From NCBI RefSeq assembly GCF_026410285.1, contig NZ_JAPMLP010000009.1:32281-96280 (forward strand): a stretch of 64,000 nucleotides of DNA, written 5' to 3'. Position 1 is the first letter of the stretch. Each line of letters starts with the position of its first letter. The stretch comes from Sulfitobacter sp. F26169L. GTDB taxonomy: Bacteria; Pseudomonadota; Alphaproteobacteria; Rhodobacterales; Rhodobacteraceae. This document shows, one piece after another, positions 36,272 to 45,337 of the stretch. A program made the translations under genes and the position numbers. The notes under the pieces were generated by a model that worked only from the letters and a program-made list of their open reading frames with translations, made no database searches and was not told where the DNA came from.

Positions 36272-37751
36272 GGGCGGCCTCCTTGGGCTGAATTTTTCGC
36301 ATTGTTAGTTCATTGGTATCAACGTTCTCCATCGACTTAACGAAATCGCTCCACGGATAGGGAAAGATGGCGGGAATACCGTCCACGTCCTGATACCAGC
36401 TTTGGCAGCCACCGACCCAGACCGAGCCTTCGAGGCCGGATTTGATGTAATCGCCAAAGGCTTCGACGGCCTGCGGTGTCGGTTCGATCTCGTCCGCGCG
36501 CCCTTCCCGCCAGATGTCGATCAGTTGCAAGACATACGCGATCTGCTCTTCCGCCATGCCGATGACCGAGTTGTTGCCAATGGGCGTTCCGGGGCCGAGC
36601 ATCAGGAAATAATTGGGAAAATTTTCCATCAGGATCGCGTGGCTGGTGCGGTAGCGGCCACCGCCCCAGCTGTCCTCGATCGTATGACCTGCACGGCCCA
36701 CAACATTCATCGGGCGCATGTAGTTGAAGTTGTGGAACCCCGTCGAGAGGACCAGCACGTCGAGTTCATGCAGCTTGCCATCTTTGGTGCGCACACCGCC
36801 CGCCTCTATCCCCTCGATCCCGTCGACGACCAATTCGACATTCGGTTTCTGGATCGCAGGGTAGAAGGTGAAATTCACCACCAGCCGTTTGCACCCGACA
36901 CCGTAGTCAGGTGTCAGTTTTTCGCGCAATTCCTTGTCCCGCACCGATAGACGCAGGTAGGATTTGACCGACGACCGCAGGATCGCGTTCTGAACAGGTG
37001 CGCCGACCGTGGCCTTGACGAAAAACTGTTCGATGAAGGTTTTGAAGAACCACTTCCACGGTTTTGTCCGCGACGGTTTCTCGCGCCAGCGGTTGCGCAT
37101 CCATTCGGGGAATTTCAGATTGGGAAACGGGAACACCCACTGCGGCGTGCGCTGGAACACAGTGACGTCGTGGCCCGCATTGACCAACTCGGGCACCACC
37201 TGATGCGAGGTGGACCCCGTGCCGATCACGCCGATACGCTTGTCCGTAAGATCAACATCATGGTTCCACTTTGCGGTGTGCCATGTATCGCCGGCGAAAT
37301 CATCCAGACCGAGAATATCGGGGTATTTGGGATGATGCAGAATTCCCGTGGCAGCGATGACAAAATCAACGACAAAGGTTGCATCCTTGTCCGTTTTCAC
37401 GGTCCACTTGCCCGCATCATCGTAAACGCAGGAGGTGACAACCTCGTTGAAACGCACCGTTTCGGTGACACCGTATTTCTGGCCCACATGCTCCATATAC
37501 TCCTGAAGCTCGGGACCGACGGCACATTGGTGGCTCCACGGGGCGGGCTCAAATGAATAGCAGTAGTGATGGGAGGGGATATCGCAGGCGACACCGGGAT
37601 AGGTGTTGTCGCGCCACGTGCCGCCCACGCGGTCGGCTTTTTCGATGATAGTAACGTCGGTAATACCAGCCTCACGCAGCCGGATCGCGGACAACATGCC
37701 CGTGGCACCGGCCCCGATGATCAACACCGAAGGGTTTCTTGTTTTGCTCAT
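36261..37751 (-). CDS. FAD monooxygenase, Baeyer-Villiger / class B type
   Basis: The protein has 496 residues from the ATG at 37751 (GGGAGGA upstream). GAGATG at 13-18 binds FAD, and [20 protein letters not shown] binds NADPH. Between them lies [14 protein letters not shown], which fits the Baeyer-Villiger fingerprint F-x-G-x3-H-x3-W except that Asn follows Trp where Pro or Asp is usual. The early segment [18 protein letters not shown] is typical of cyclohexanone, steroid and aryl ketone monooxygenases. It should insert oxygen next to a carbonyl, or oxidise a soft heteroatom if it is an FMO. Its operon partners (esterase, alcohol and aldehyde dehydrogenases, ligase) favour ketone oxidation. 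Confidence 0.85.
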   Translation of the reverse strand: MSKTRNPSVLIIGAGATGMLSAIRLREAGITDVTIIEKADRVGGTWRDNTYPGVACDIPSHHYCYSFEPAPWSHQCAVGPELQEYMEHVGQKYGVTETVRFNEVVTSCVYDDAGKWTVKTDKDATFVVDFVIAATGILHHPKYPDILGLDDFAGDTWHTAKWNHDVDLTDKRIGVIGTGSTSHQVVPELVNAGHDVTVFQRTPQWVFPFPNLKFPEWMRNRWREKPSRTKPWKWFFKTFIEQFFVKATVGAPVQNAILRSSVKSYLRLSVRDKELREKLTPDYGVGCKRLVVNFTFYPAIQKPNVELVVDGIEGIEAGGVRTKDGKLHELDVLVLSTGFHNFNYMRPMNVVGRAGHTIEDSWGGGRYRTSHAILMENFPNYFLMLGPGTPIGNNSVIGMAEEQIAYVLQLIDIWREGRADEIEPTPQAVEAFGDYIKSGLEGSVWVGGCQSWYQDVDGIPAIFPYPWSDFVKSMENVDTNELTMRKIQPKEAAHAV

Positions 37752-37807
37752 CAAAGCGTCCTCCCACGCCTGGATCTTCGTTAGGATTGCACTGTCCGCG
37801 CGGGACA

Positions 37808-38437
37808 TTACGCAACCATAGAGAACATCCTGTTTGTAACATCGGGCAAGGCAATTCGTGCGTGTTTGTGCGCCCCTGCCTTATCCATTCCCAAGGAACG
37901 AAGTACCAATTCCGCTATTTCCGTGCCGGTGTCGCGCCACCCTTTGACACCCTGACGTACGTATAACATCCCGATCAGCGTCGATCCGCCCATGACAGAA
38001 ATGATGGATGATACGTCGTCGGTTACGTTTTCGAACAGGCCCATGCTCTGTCCGCGCCGCACTTCGCTTGCGGGAACGTTTGACCAGAATTTCTGCAAAT
38101 CGGTATCAACCAGAACATAGCGTTTCACGAAATCCGCCCAAACCGGCTCTCGATGCGCGCGTTTGATAATTGTTTTGATGATGATCGCAATGCGATCTGC
38201 GGGATGCCCGATACCCTCAAAGCTCTGGCAAATCAGATCTTCAAGGTCGCGCGCAAGAATGGGGGTCAGGTCGTCGAACCGGACGCTTGGATCGTCAAGG
38301 TTATTGTAGATCGTACCGCGCGACAGGTTGGCCGCATGTGCCAGATCGCTCACACCAAGGCATTCTCCGCCCGTGTCGCCAAACAGCTTCATCGCGGCGT
38401 TAAATATTGTCTCTTTGGTGCGATCGGCCTTCGCCAT
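37808..38437 (-). CDS. TetR family regulator (head of the monooxygenase operon)
   Basis: This is a 209-residue TetR protein with N-terminal HTH ETIFNAAMKLFGDTGGECLG followed by VSDLAHAANLSRGTIYNN. The start at 38437 follows GCAGGAAAG. The helical C-terminus shows no known ligand motif. It is 56 bp upstream of the monooxygenase gene on the same strand, so it is probably the first gene of the operon and autoregulates it through the dyad at 38458-38473. It shares the RGTxYNNxxDP recognition-helix style with the TetR at 38559, which suggests that the two arose by duplication. Confidence 0.86.
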   Translation of the reverse strand: MAKADRTKETIFNAAMKLFGDTGGECLGVSDLAHAANLSRGTIYNNLDDPSVRFDDLTPILARDLEDLICQSFEGIGHPADRIAIIIKTIIKRAHREPVWADFVKRYVLVDTDLQKFWSNVPASEVRRGQSMGLFENVTDDVSSIISVMGGSTLIGMLYVRQGVKGWRDTGTEIAELVLRSLGMDKAGAHKHARIALPDVTNRMFSMVA

Positions 38438-38457
38438 CCAGCTTTCCTGCAATAAAT

Positions 38458-38473
38458 TGAACAGATGTGTTCA
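38458..38473. promoter_or_regulatory. Candidate TetR operator TGAACA-n4-TGTTCA
   Basis: Perfect six-base arms with a GATG spacer lie 20 bp upstream of the TetR start at 38437. A degenerate version with the same half sites (ATTGAACA at 39170, TGTCCAAT at 39192) lies in front of the neighbouring TetR at 39155. The two related regulators may therefore see similar sites. Confidence 0.5.
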
Positions 38474-38558
38474 TAAATTGTCTAAGGTGTTGATCTTCAC
38501 ACGTCAACAGTCTTGTCACGATTGCAAATGATTCAGGCTGTGGGGCGATAGGGAAGGC

Positions 38559-39155
38559 TTAGTGACTGTCGGGCAGCTGACGCCGCGAGATGTCGCGCGC
38601 ATCTTCCAGAGACAGGCCCAGGGCGCGCAACTGCCAATACACCAGCTCTTCACCAGCGGTGCGCCATGTTTTGTAGCCGTTCAAAACAAGGATCATCAGC
38701 GAAAACGTAGCGCCCGCCCCTTGCGAAAGAAACGATAGGGCCTCGTCCTCTTGCAACTCAAAACGGTTACTTTTTATGCCTTGTGCGATGGCATCTGACG
38801 GGGAACCGCGCCAATAACCGTTAAGTATGGAATTCGATATCGCGAACTGGACCAGAAACCGGCCCCAGACAGGTTCGTTCATCACCCGTTGCAGGGGCGC
38901 ACGCAATGTAATGCCATAGCGTTCCGCCGGATCGGCGATGCCGATCAGCCGACTTTCGACCCGCGCGTTCATTTCTGTGACCACATGTCTGGCGACCTGA
39001 TCAAACAGCATGTCCGGATCTTTGATGTTGTTGTAGACGGTGCCGCGCACGACACCGGCTTCTTTGGCCAACTCGCTCACGTTTACATGTTTGCTGCCCG
39101 TCTCGACAAACAGTTTGAGCGCGGCATTGTGAAGGCGTTGTTGAACAGGTTTCAT
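38559..39155 (-). CDS. TetR family regulator (second)
   Basis: About 198 residues are encoded from the ATG at 39155. The HTH is QQRLHNAALKLFVETGSKHV then NVSELAKEAGVVRGTVYNNI. The rest is helical with no recognised ligand motif. Its recognition helix (RGTVYNNIKDP) is close to that of the 37808-38437 protein (RGTIYNNLDDP). It is separated from that gene by about 120 bp. It probably regulates part of the oxygenase or acyl-CoA genes; which part cannot be told. A TTG 12 bases upstream is an alternative start. Confidence 0.84.
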   Translation of the reverse strand: MKPVQQRLHNAALKLFVETGSKHVNVSELAKEAGVVRGTVYNNIKDPDMLFDQVARHVVTEMNARVESRLIGIADPAERYGITLRAPLQRVMNEPVWGRFLVQFAISNSILNGYWRGSPSDAIAQGIKSNRFELQEDEALSFLSQGAGATFSLMILVLNGYKTWRTAGEELVYWQLRALGLSLEDARDISRRQLPDSH

Positions 39156-39283
39156 CTTGAACCGCAAAAATTGAACACTGTAGGGTGAATATGTCCAATG
39201 ATGTTAAATGTCTATGCGAAGAGGCAACGACCGATAGAGATCGCTCTGCCGAGTCATTTGTCGGACACCAGATCGTTGTAAGG

Positions 39284-39985
39284 CTAGAGGCTGGAAGGGT
39301 TGGCTTGCGGGCTGGTCGCGAGGGCCAGAGTTTCTTCTGAAACCGGCGCAAGAATGATGCCCGCCATCGTATCCGCCAGGTTTGAGCGTGACGACGCCTG
39401 CCCCCACAGGTTTTGCCAGATGTGTCGGTTCTGTGCTGCTGCCTCCATCGACGCAGCGGCAGACACAGCAAAGAACAGCGTCAGCATCAAGCGTTGCTGC
39501 AATATTTGCGGTGGCATGTCGGGGGCAAGGCGCCGGATCGCCCCAAAACACCTTCGTGTTCCACGGTCCTGACCGGCCGTCGCCTCGAATAACAGCTCGC
39601 GATGGGTCAACATAACGGAGGCGAAAAAACGGATACTGTACGCATCCTCAGGTGCTAACCCGTCAGCATCTTGTGATAGTGAAGGGATGAGGATTGCGGT
39701 CACATCGCGGACAGATAGCGGCTCTCCAGTCGCCTCTAGATTATCAAGACGCGCGTTGTTAGCGTCGTCGAGAATCTTCCCTACGTCTTGAACCAGCTCG
39801 CGGATCAGCGCATCGCGTGACGCAAAATGGTATGTGATAGACCCATTGTTGCGCTGGCCCGCGGCAACCTGAATATCGCGAATGGTAACATTCTCCACCC
39901 CCCGTTCGGCAAACAGTTTCATCGCAGCCTTTTTTAGCTGCGTTCGGGTGCGCGCTCCTTTGCTTTGTTTTCGGGTCTCGGCCAT
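39284..39985 (-). CDS. TetR family regulator (third)
   Basis: This 233-residue TetR protein has the HTH ARTRTQLKKAAMKLFAERGV then RDIQVAAGQRNNGSITYHFA. The form with QRNNGSITYHF is typical of a separate TetR subgroup (TetR_C_24-like), unlike the two TetR genes beside it. It is divergent from the acyl-CoA ligase at 40185 with a 199-bp gap between them, and is the likely repressor of that ligase and dehydrogenase pair (inference). Confidence 0.85.
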   Translation of the reverse strand: MAETRKQSKGARTRTQLKKAAMKLFAERGVENVTIRDIQVAAGQRNNGSITYHFASRDALIRELVQDVGKILDDANNARLDNLEATGEPLSVRDVTAILIPSLSQDADGLAPEDAYSIRFFASVMLTHRELLFEATAGQDRGTRRCFGAIRRLAPDMPPQILQQRLMLTLFFAVSAAASMEAAAQNRHIWQNLWGQASSRSNLADTMAGIILAPVSEETLALATSPQANPSSL

Positions 39986-40184
39986 TTGAATACCCTTTTA
40001 CAAATGGTTCGCGGATATGGCTACCAGACAAAAGTACGGTGATGATACCCGGTTACGTAAAAATTAATACACTGCTTGAAAAATGAAAAGAGCGGCTCTA
40101 GCATCCTGTCAAATCCGTAGGACGTGCCTTAGAGCACGGCCGCCTAGTGCGGAAATTGTTACGCTGACTGCCGGAGGCTAGGGG

Positions 40185-41741
40185 ATGACCTGCGCGACGA
40201 AACACCCGTCTGCTTTTGCTCGAACCCAACCCAACAAGATCGCTTACCGCATGGCTAGTGATGGTTCTCAACTCAGTTATGCAGCGCTGAACGATCGGTC
40301 CAATCAAGGCGCGCAGGCGTTGAGGTCACTGGGTGTTGAGCAGGGAGACCACATCGCCTTGTTGTTCGAGAATTGTCTCGACCTCATGGTGCTTGCATGG
40401 GCCGCGCAGCGGTCCGGTGTATTTTATTCCGCGATTAGCACGCATCTGACTGTGGGTGAAATCGCCTATATCGCGCGCGATTGTTCGGCTAAAATCATGG
40501 TGATTTCTATCGCTTATGCGCAGCATCTACCGGATTTGCGCGCGGCCTGCCCCGACATTCTTTTTTTCATCGCAGGCGGTACAAACGAGCGGACTGACAA
40601 CTGGCAGGCGCTTGCAGATGCCATGCCGGCACTGCCCATTGCGGACGAAGCGGCTGGCGCGGACATGCTGTATTCCTCTGGCACAACGGGGCAACCGAAA
40701 GGAATCGTGCGACAGTTCGAGCCGCAACCCATTGAAACCGTCATTCCGGCACTGATGACCGTCTTGTGCGAAACGGTCGGTCAAATGGATTCGGATACCG
40801 TTTATCTATCGCCTGCGCCATTGTATCATGCTGCGCCGTTGCGGTTTTCGATGATGACAGTGCAACTGGGTGGCACCGTCATCATCATGGAGAAATTCGA
40901 CGCCGAACATCTGCTGCACCTGATCGAGGCCCGTGGTGTGACCCATACCCAAGTCGTGCCGACGATGTTTGTGCGGATGCTGAAACTGGCGCAAAACGTG
41001 CGCGGGCAATTTGATGTGTCGTCTCTAAAGTACGTGTTTCATGCGGCAGCGCCCTGCCCACAGCACGTCAAAGCCGAGATGATCGACTGGTTGGGGCCGA
41101 TACTGGTGGAGTATTATGCGGGCTCCGAGGCGAACGGCGTCACATTGGCATTGTCAGACGATTGGCTGCGCCATTGCGGAACGGTCGGGAAATCACTGCT
41201 CGGGAATATCGTTATTGTCGGCGAGGGGGGCAAAGCACTGCCCGCCGGAGAGATCGGATCAGTTTATTTTGATAGCGGTATAGAGTTTATGTACCGCGGC
41301 GCGCCCGAGAAAACGGCGCAAGCCTATCTGCGTCCGGGGTGTTCGACTTTGGGGGATGTGGGCTACCTGAATGAGGACGGGTATTTGTTTCTGACGGACC
41401 GTGTGTCCAATATGATCGTATCCGGTGGCGTGAACATTTACCCGCAAGAGACCGAGGACACGCTGATCGCGCATCCGGACGTCGATGATGCGGCAGTTTT
41501 CGGTGTACCAAACGAGGAGATGGGCGAAGAAGTGAAAGCGGTGGTGCAGGTGCGTGCCGGATGCGTCGCTTCGCCTGAGAAAGCCGCCGAGTTGATTGCT
41601 TTTTGCCGCGCGCGACTGTCCGGGATCAAAACCCCCCGCAGCATTGATTTCCATGATGCTTTGCCTCGAACGCCTACTGGCAAGCTCATCAAACGGAAAT
41701 TGAAAGCGTCCTACTGGCCCTCCGAGGGGCCAAAGGTATGA
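40185..41741 (+). CDS. Acyl-CoA ligase (class I adenylate-forming)
   Basis: The ligase has 518 residues. The ATG at 40185 follows GGAGG. Motifs are YSSGTTGQPKGIV (A3 P-loop), YYAGSEANG (A5), GDVGYLNEDGYLFLTDR (A7/A8) and RTPTGKLIKRKLK with the catalytic Lys near the C-terminus. All catalytic residues are in place. It activates a carboxylic acid to the CoA ester; the chain type is not readable. It is followed 73 bp later by an acyl-CoA dehydrogenase, so the pair performs the first two steps of an acyl degradation. It could also supply the activity lost in the interrupted ligase at 52277. Confidence 0.9.
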   Translation: MTCATKHPSAFARTQPNKIAYRMASDGSQLSYAALNDRSNQGAQALRSLGVEQGDHIALLFENCLDLMVLAWAAQRSGVFYSAISTHLTVGEIAYIARDCSAKIMVISIAYAQHLPDLRAACPDILFFIAGGTNERTDNWQALADAMPALPIADEAAGADMLYSSGTTGQPKGIVRQFEPQPIETVIPALMTVLCETVGQMDSDTVYLSPAPLYHAAPLRFSMMTVQLGGTVIIMEKFDAEHLLHLIEARGVTHTQVVPTMFVRMLKLAQNVRGQFDVSSLKYVFHAAAPCPQHVKAEMIDWLGPILVEYYAGSEANGVTLALSDDWLRHCGTVGKSLLGNIVIVGEGGKALPAGEIGSVYFDSGIEFMYRGAPEKTAQAYLRPGCSTLGDVGYLNEDGYLFLTDRVSNMIVSGGVNIYPQETEDTLIAHPDVDDAAVFGVPNEEMGEEVKAVVQVRAGCVASPEKAAELIAFCRARLSGIKTPRSIDFHDALPRTPTGKLIKRKLKASYWPSEGPKV

Positions 41742-41814
41742 CTTTAAAACGATAAAATATGGATATCACGAGCAAACAGGTCGGGCGCCTTTTGCATGAA
41801 CAGGAGGAGCCAGA

Positions 41815-43005
41815 ATGAGCTTTGCACTCGAAAATTCACGCATGTCTGAACGGGCACTGGAAATTGCCGGAAAGGTCGAAGATTTCGTGCGTGAAACGAT
41901 CGTGCCTTACGAAAAGGACAGCCGAAAAACGTCCCATGGACCGACAGATGCCCTTGCCAACGAGATGAAGGGCAAAGCGCGCGAAGCGGGCGTCCTGACG
42001 CCGCATATTCTGGAGAACGGCGAACATCTGAGCCACCGCGAAACAGCCGCAGTGCTGATCCGGTCGGGATTGTCTCCGCTGGGGCCGGTGGCCTGCAACG
42101 TGGGCGCGCCTGATGAAGGCAACATGTATCTGCTGGGCAAAGAGGGATCGCCTGAACTGAAAGCGCGATTCCTTGATCCTATGGTGCGCGGCGAAATGCG
42201 GTCAGCGTTTTTCATGACCGAACCTGCAGAAGATGGCGGCGCAGGCTCCGACCCCATGATGATGCAGACCACCTGCAAGATGGACGGCAATCACTGGGTC
42301 ATTAACGGGCGAAAAACCTACATCACCGGCGCCGAGGGTGCCGGTATGGGTATCGTCATGGCGAAATCCGATGATGGTGCCTGCATGTTCCTCGTCGATC
42401 TGCCCGATCCTGCGATACGGATCGAGCGGGTGTTGGACACCATCGACAACTCGATGCCCGGCGGACACGCGGTTGTGTCGATTGAAAATCTGCGCATTCC
42501 CGCAACCCAAATGCTTGGAACAAGCGGTGAGGGGTTTCGCTATGCGCAAGTACGGCTGTCGCCCGCGCGACTGACTCATTGCATGCGCTGGTTGGGCGCT
42601 GCGATTCGCGCCAACGAGATCGCGTCCGACTACGCCAACCGTCGTATGGCCTTCGGCAAGCCGCTTGTCGATCATGAGGGTGTCGGCTTTATGCTTGCGG
42701 AGAACCTCATTGACCTGAAGCAGGCCGAACTGATGGTGTATTGGTGTGCCGACATCCTCGATACCGATGTTTTGGGCACGGCTGAAAGCTCGATGACCAA
42801 AGTGGCGGTGTCCGAGGCGCTGATGCGTGTGGTCGACCGCTGTGTGCAGGTGATGGGCGGGCAAGGCGTGACCGGGGACACCATCGTCGAGCAGGTGTTC
42901 CGCGAAATCCGCGCCTTCCGCATCTATGATGGTCCGACGGAGGTACACAAATGGTCGCTTGCCAAAAAGATCAAGCGGGATTGGAAAAACGCGCAATCAT
43001 CTTGA
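41815..43005 (+). CDS. Acyl-CoA dehydrogenase
   Basis: This acyl-CoA dehydrogenase has 396 residues. AGGAGG lies just upstream of the ATG. FAD and substrate segments are MTEPAEDGGAGSDPMMM, NGRKTYITGAEGAGM, RMAFGKPLVDHEGVGFMLAE, VMGGQGVTGDTIVEQVFREI and the C-terminal RIYDGPTEVHKWSLAKK. The Glu used by many family members lies in the GPTE segment region. It probably desaturates the CoA ester made by the ligase at 40185. It resembles the dehydrogenases found with branched or hydroxylated acyl substrates more than the classic short-chain type, though this is only an impression. Confidence 0.88.
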   Translation: MSFALENSRMSERALEIAGKVEDFVRETIVPYEKDSRKTSHGPTDALANEMKGKAREAGVLTPHILENGEHLSHRETAAVLIRSGLSPLGPVACNVGAPDEGNMYLLGKEGSPELKARFLDPMVRGEMRSAFFMTEPAEDGGAGSDPMMMQTTCKMDGNHWVINGRKTYITGAEGAGMGIVMAKSDDGACMFLVDLPDPAIRIERVLDTIDNSMPGGHAVVSIENLRIPATQMLGTSGEGFRYAQVRLSPARLTHCMRWLGAAIRANEIASDYANRRMAFGKPLVDHEGVGFMLAENLIDLKQAELMVYWCADILDTDVLGTAESSMTKVAVSEALMRVVDRCVQVMGGQGVTGDTIVEQVFREIRAFRIYDGPTEVHKWSLAKKIKRDWKNAQSS

Positions 43006-43393
43006 GACTGACGCGCTTTCAAGTGCGGCCCAGACAGATATCTTCTGATAACAACGAAGTTTAGGGAACTTCTCTGGTTGCACTTCAAAGATCGACCTCT
43101 CCGTTGTGGGAGCGGAATGGCGGGGGTCGGCAGGGTAGCTCTTGCATTTGCAGTGTGCGATCCCGGTGGTTTGGCAGTACTGACTGCGCTGATCCACAAC
43201 CCCCGAGCCGAATACCGACGCGTCTTAATCGAGTACGGCATGCGCTACCGGTAGAGCGGACGGAGGCGGCTATCATTTTGATCATCGGCGAGCGACCGGC
43301 AGGTCTGCGCCGCTCGTACATCTTGATCCACTCATAGCAAAGCGAACGGCGGTAGTGGCGTGCAATACATAACCGCCGCTTTGGTCTGTGGCG
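43006..43393. other. 388-base gap between convergent genes, nothing identified
   Basis: Several 65-105 codon frames exist on both strands (for example minus 43085-43321, rich in Arg) but none has a known motif or ribosome site, and the codon use is irregular. No T-tract hairpin was seen for either convergent unit. It may be decayed DNA. Confidence 0.5.
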
Positions 43394-44698
43394 TTAGCCC
43401 ATCATTTCGGGCAGGATTAGAACAATCTGGGGCCAGAGCGCCAGCAGGGCCAATACAAGAAGATCCATGACGATGAACCATGTCACACCCCTGAAAATCT
43501 GGGTGGTGGTCGCAAGGTTTCCGATAACTCCTTTAATCACAAAAATGTTCATCCCGATCGGGGGGGTGATCATACCGATTTCAAGAAGTTTGGTCAGCAC
43601 GATGCCGAACCACAACAGCGACCAGCCCGCATCCTCTACGATAGGCAGAACGATAGGCATGGTGAGCAGCATTGCACCAATCGGTTCCAAGAACATGCCC
43701 AGCAATAGGTACACCAGAATGATGCCTAACAGGATCATCGTAGGGTTCGCGGATATACCGATAATCGATTCCGACAGGAAGTCACCGGCCCCCGACAGGG
43801 TCAGAAACCGCGTGAGCAGTGTTGCGCCTACCGCGATCACAATCAATGCTGCGGTGGTGATCATGGTTTCCTCGACAGCCATACGAAACCTCCGCCAGTC
43901 CAGAGTCCTCCGGGCCAGTCCGACTAAGCAGGACAGGAAGGCGCCGATAGCACCCGCTTCAGTCGGCGTAAACGCACCGGAGAACAGGCCGCCGAAAATG
44001 CCGATCATCACCACAACGATGGGCCATGTGTCTTTCAACGCAGCCATCCGCTCGGACAACGGTACTTTGATGTCAGCAGGGGCAAGCGCAGGGTTCAGCT
44101 TCACGCGGATGACGATCACCAGGCAATAGCCGATTGCCGTAATTATACCGGCGGTAATGCCGCCGAGAAACAGCTTTGGGACTGATACCTGTGCGATGAC
44201 TCCGTAGAGGATAAGGATGATGGAGGGCGGTATAAGCGCGCCAATGGTCCCAGCGACAGCAACAGTTCCGGTGGCAAGCTGGGCATCATAACGCGCACGG
44301 ATCATCTCCGGCACGGCGATGCGGCCCATAGCGGCGGAACACGCAACCGATGATCCGCAGACGGCGGCGAAACCCGCCGATCCAAAGACGGCGGCAATCG
44401 CCAATCCACCCGGCAGCGAAGCTGTCCATGCCCGTGCAGCGCGGAACATTCCCTGAGTCAGCTCTGCGTGGTAGCAGATAAAACCCAACAGCAGGAACAT
44501 CGGAACTGAGCTAAGCACCCAGTTTGCTGCGAACTGATAGGGCATAATCGCAAGCGCGCCCCACGCGACATTCCAACCCATGAGGACATAAAGCCCCCCG
44601 AAGCTGACGCCTATCAGCGAAAGCCCGATGGGCACACGCAGCGCGATCAGCATGAACAGGATGCCGAGGCCGGCGAGTCCGATCTCGATATCACTCAT
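43394..44698 (-). CDS. dctM: TRAP transporter large permease subunit (acyl cluster)
   Basis: A DctM protein of 434 residues is encoded from the ATG at 44698, which overlaps the dctQ end by 8 bp. Segments SVPMFLLLGFICYHAELTQG, CGSSVACSAAMGRIAVPEMI, PPSIILILYGVIAQVSVPKL, GAFTPTEAGAIGAFLS and GMITPPIGMNIFVIKG are typical. It is the last gene of a long minus-strand set that starts with the interrupted ligase near 53845. It should import the acid that the neighbouring beta-oxidation genes degrade. Confidence 0.9.
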   Translation of the reverse strand: MSDIEIGLAGLGILFMLIALRVPIGLSLIGVSFGGLYVLMGWNVAWGALAIMPYQFAANWVLSSVPMFLLLGFICYHAELTQGMFRAARAWTASLPGGLAIAAVFGSAGFAAVCGSSVACSAAMGRIAVPEMIRARYDAQLATGTVAVAGTIGALIPPSIILILYGVIAQVSVPKLFLGGITAGIITAIGYCLVIVIRVKLNPALAPADIKVPLSERMAALKDTWPIVVVMIGIFGGLFSGAFTPTEAGAIGAFLSCLVGLARRTLDWRRFRMAVEETMITTAALIVIAVGATLLTRFLTLSGAGDFLSESIIGISANPTMILLGIILVYLLLGMFLEPIGAMLLTMPIVLPIVEDAGWSLLWFGIVLTKLLEIGMITPPIGMNIFVIKGVIGNLATTTQIFRGVTWFIVMDLLVLALLALWPQIVLILPEMMG

Positions 44699-45239
44699 CT
44701 TTGGGATCTCCGTAGTTTTCAAGGTCCGACATGTCAGGACCGAATGTAGAAGGCGCACCGGTCGCCAATGCTCCCGCGCGCCAAAGGGACGTCAAAACCA
44801 TCAGTCCACAGCCAAGCGGGAGAGCAAAATAGCTGGGCCAGACAGGAATTGTCATCGTCCCCTGCTGCATCGCCGCTCCAAGCTCCATTTTCGCCATGGC
44901 TTCGATCCATGTGCGAACGGTCAGAAAGCCGAACACTACCGCGCCCAGAAGAGCAGCCATAGAGGCCAGTCCGGTCTGTACATTGCGCGGCATCAATTCG
45001 GTTAGAACTTCAACCGACACATGCGCGCCGCGCGATTCTGCCACCGCCAGAGAACCGAACCCGAGGATGACCATATAGTAGTTGGAAACGATGGTGATTG
45101 TGCCACCAATCGGTAGATTAAAGACAAAACGCAGCAAAACGTCTGTTGTAACGTGAAGCATCATCAGCGTGACGCAGATAAGTCCGACAAGCCCCATCGC
45201 AGAAATTAGCGGTTCAAGCAGACGTTGAAAAAAGCGCAT
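44691..45239 (-). CDS. dctQ: TRAP transporter small permease subunit (acyl cluster)
   Basis: About 182 residues are encoded from the ATG at 45239 (AGAGGAA upstream). There are four hydrophobic spans and the DctQ signature VTTDVLLRFVFNLPIGGTIT with GSLAVAESRGAHVSVEVL. The C-terminal ~20 residues are acidic and soluble. It sits between the receptor and DctM genes as in the other TRAP operons. Confidence 0.86.
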   Translation of the reverse strand: MRFFQRLLEPLISAMGLVGLICVTLMMLHVTTDVLLRFVFNLPIGGTITIVSNYYMVILGFGSLAVAESRGAHVSVEVLTELMPRNVQTGLASMAALLGAVVFGFLTVRTWIEAMAKMELGAAMQQGTMTIPVWPSYFALPLGCGLMVLTSLWRAGALATGAPSTFGPDMSDLENYGDPKDE

Positions 45240-45281
45240 AGGTTCCTCTTGGGTGAAGGGCAGTGGGATCGTTAAGTTGCG

Positions 45282-45328
45282 GCGCCGGACCATGTGCGTG
45301 CCTTTTAGGCATACACGCGATCCGGCGC
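45282..45328 (-). promoter_or_regulatory. Large imperfect hairpin between dctP and dctQ
   Basis: GCGCCGGA (45282-45289) pairs with TCCGGCGC (45321-45328), and inside it GCGTG (45296-45300) pairs with CACGC (45314-45318), with an alternative TGCC/GGCA stem at the tip. It lies 9 bp after the receptor stop codon. There is no T-tract, so it is more likely an RNA stabiliser or attenuator than a full terminator. Confidence 0.6.
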
Positions 45329-45337
45329 TCCTATGGT

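Noticed and set aside
43085..43321. Arg-rich minus frame in the convergent gap as a possible transposase remnant
   Set aside because: I could not align it to any transposase segment I know, unlike the IS481 and IS3 remnants.
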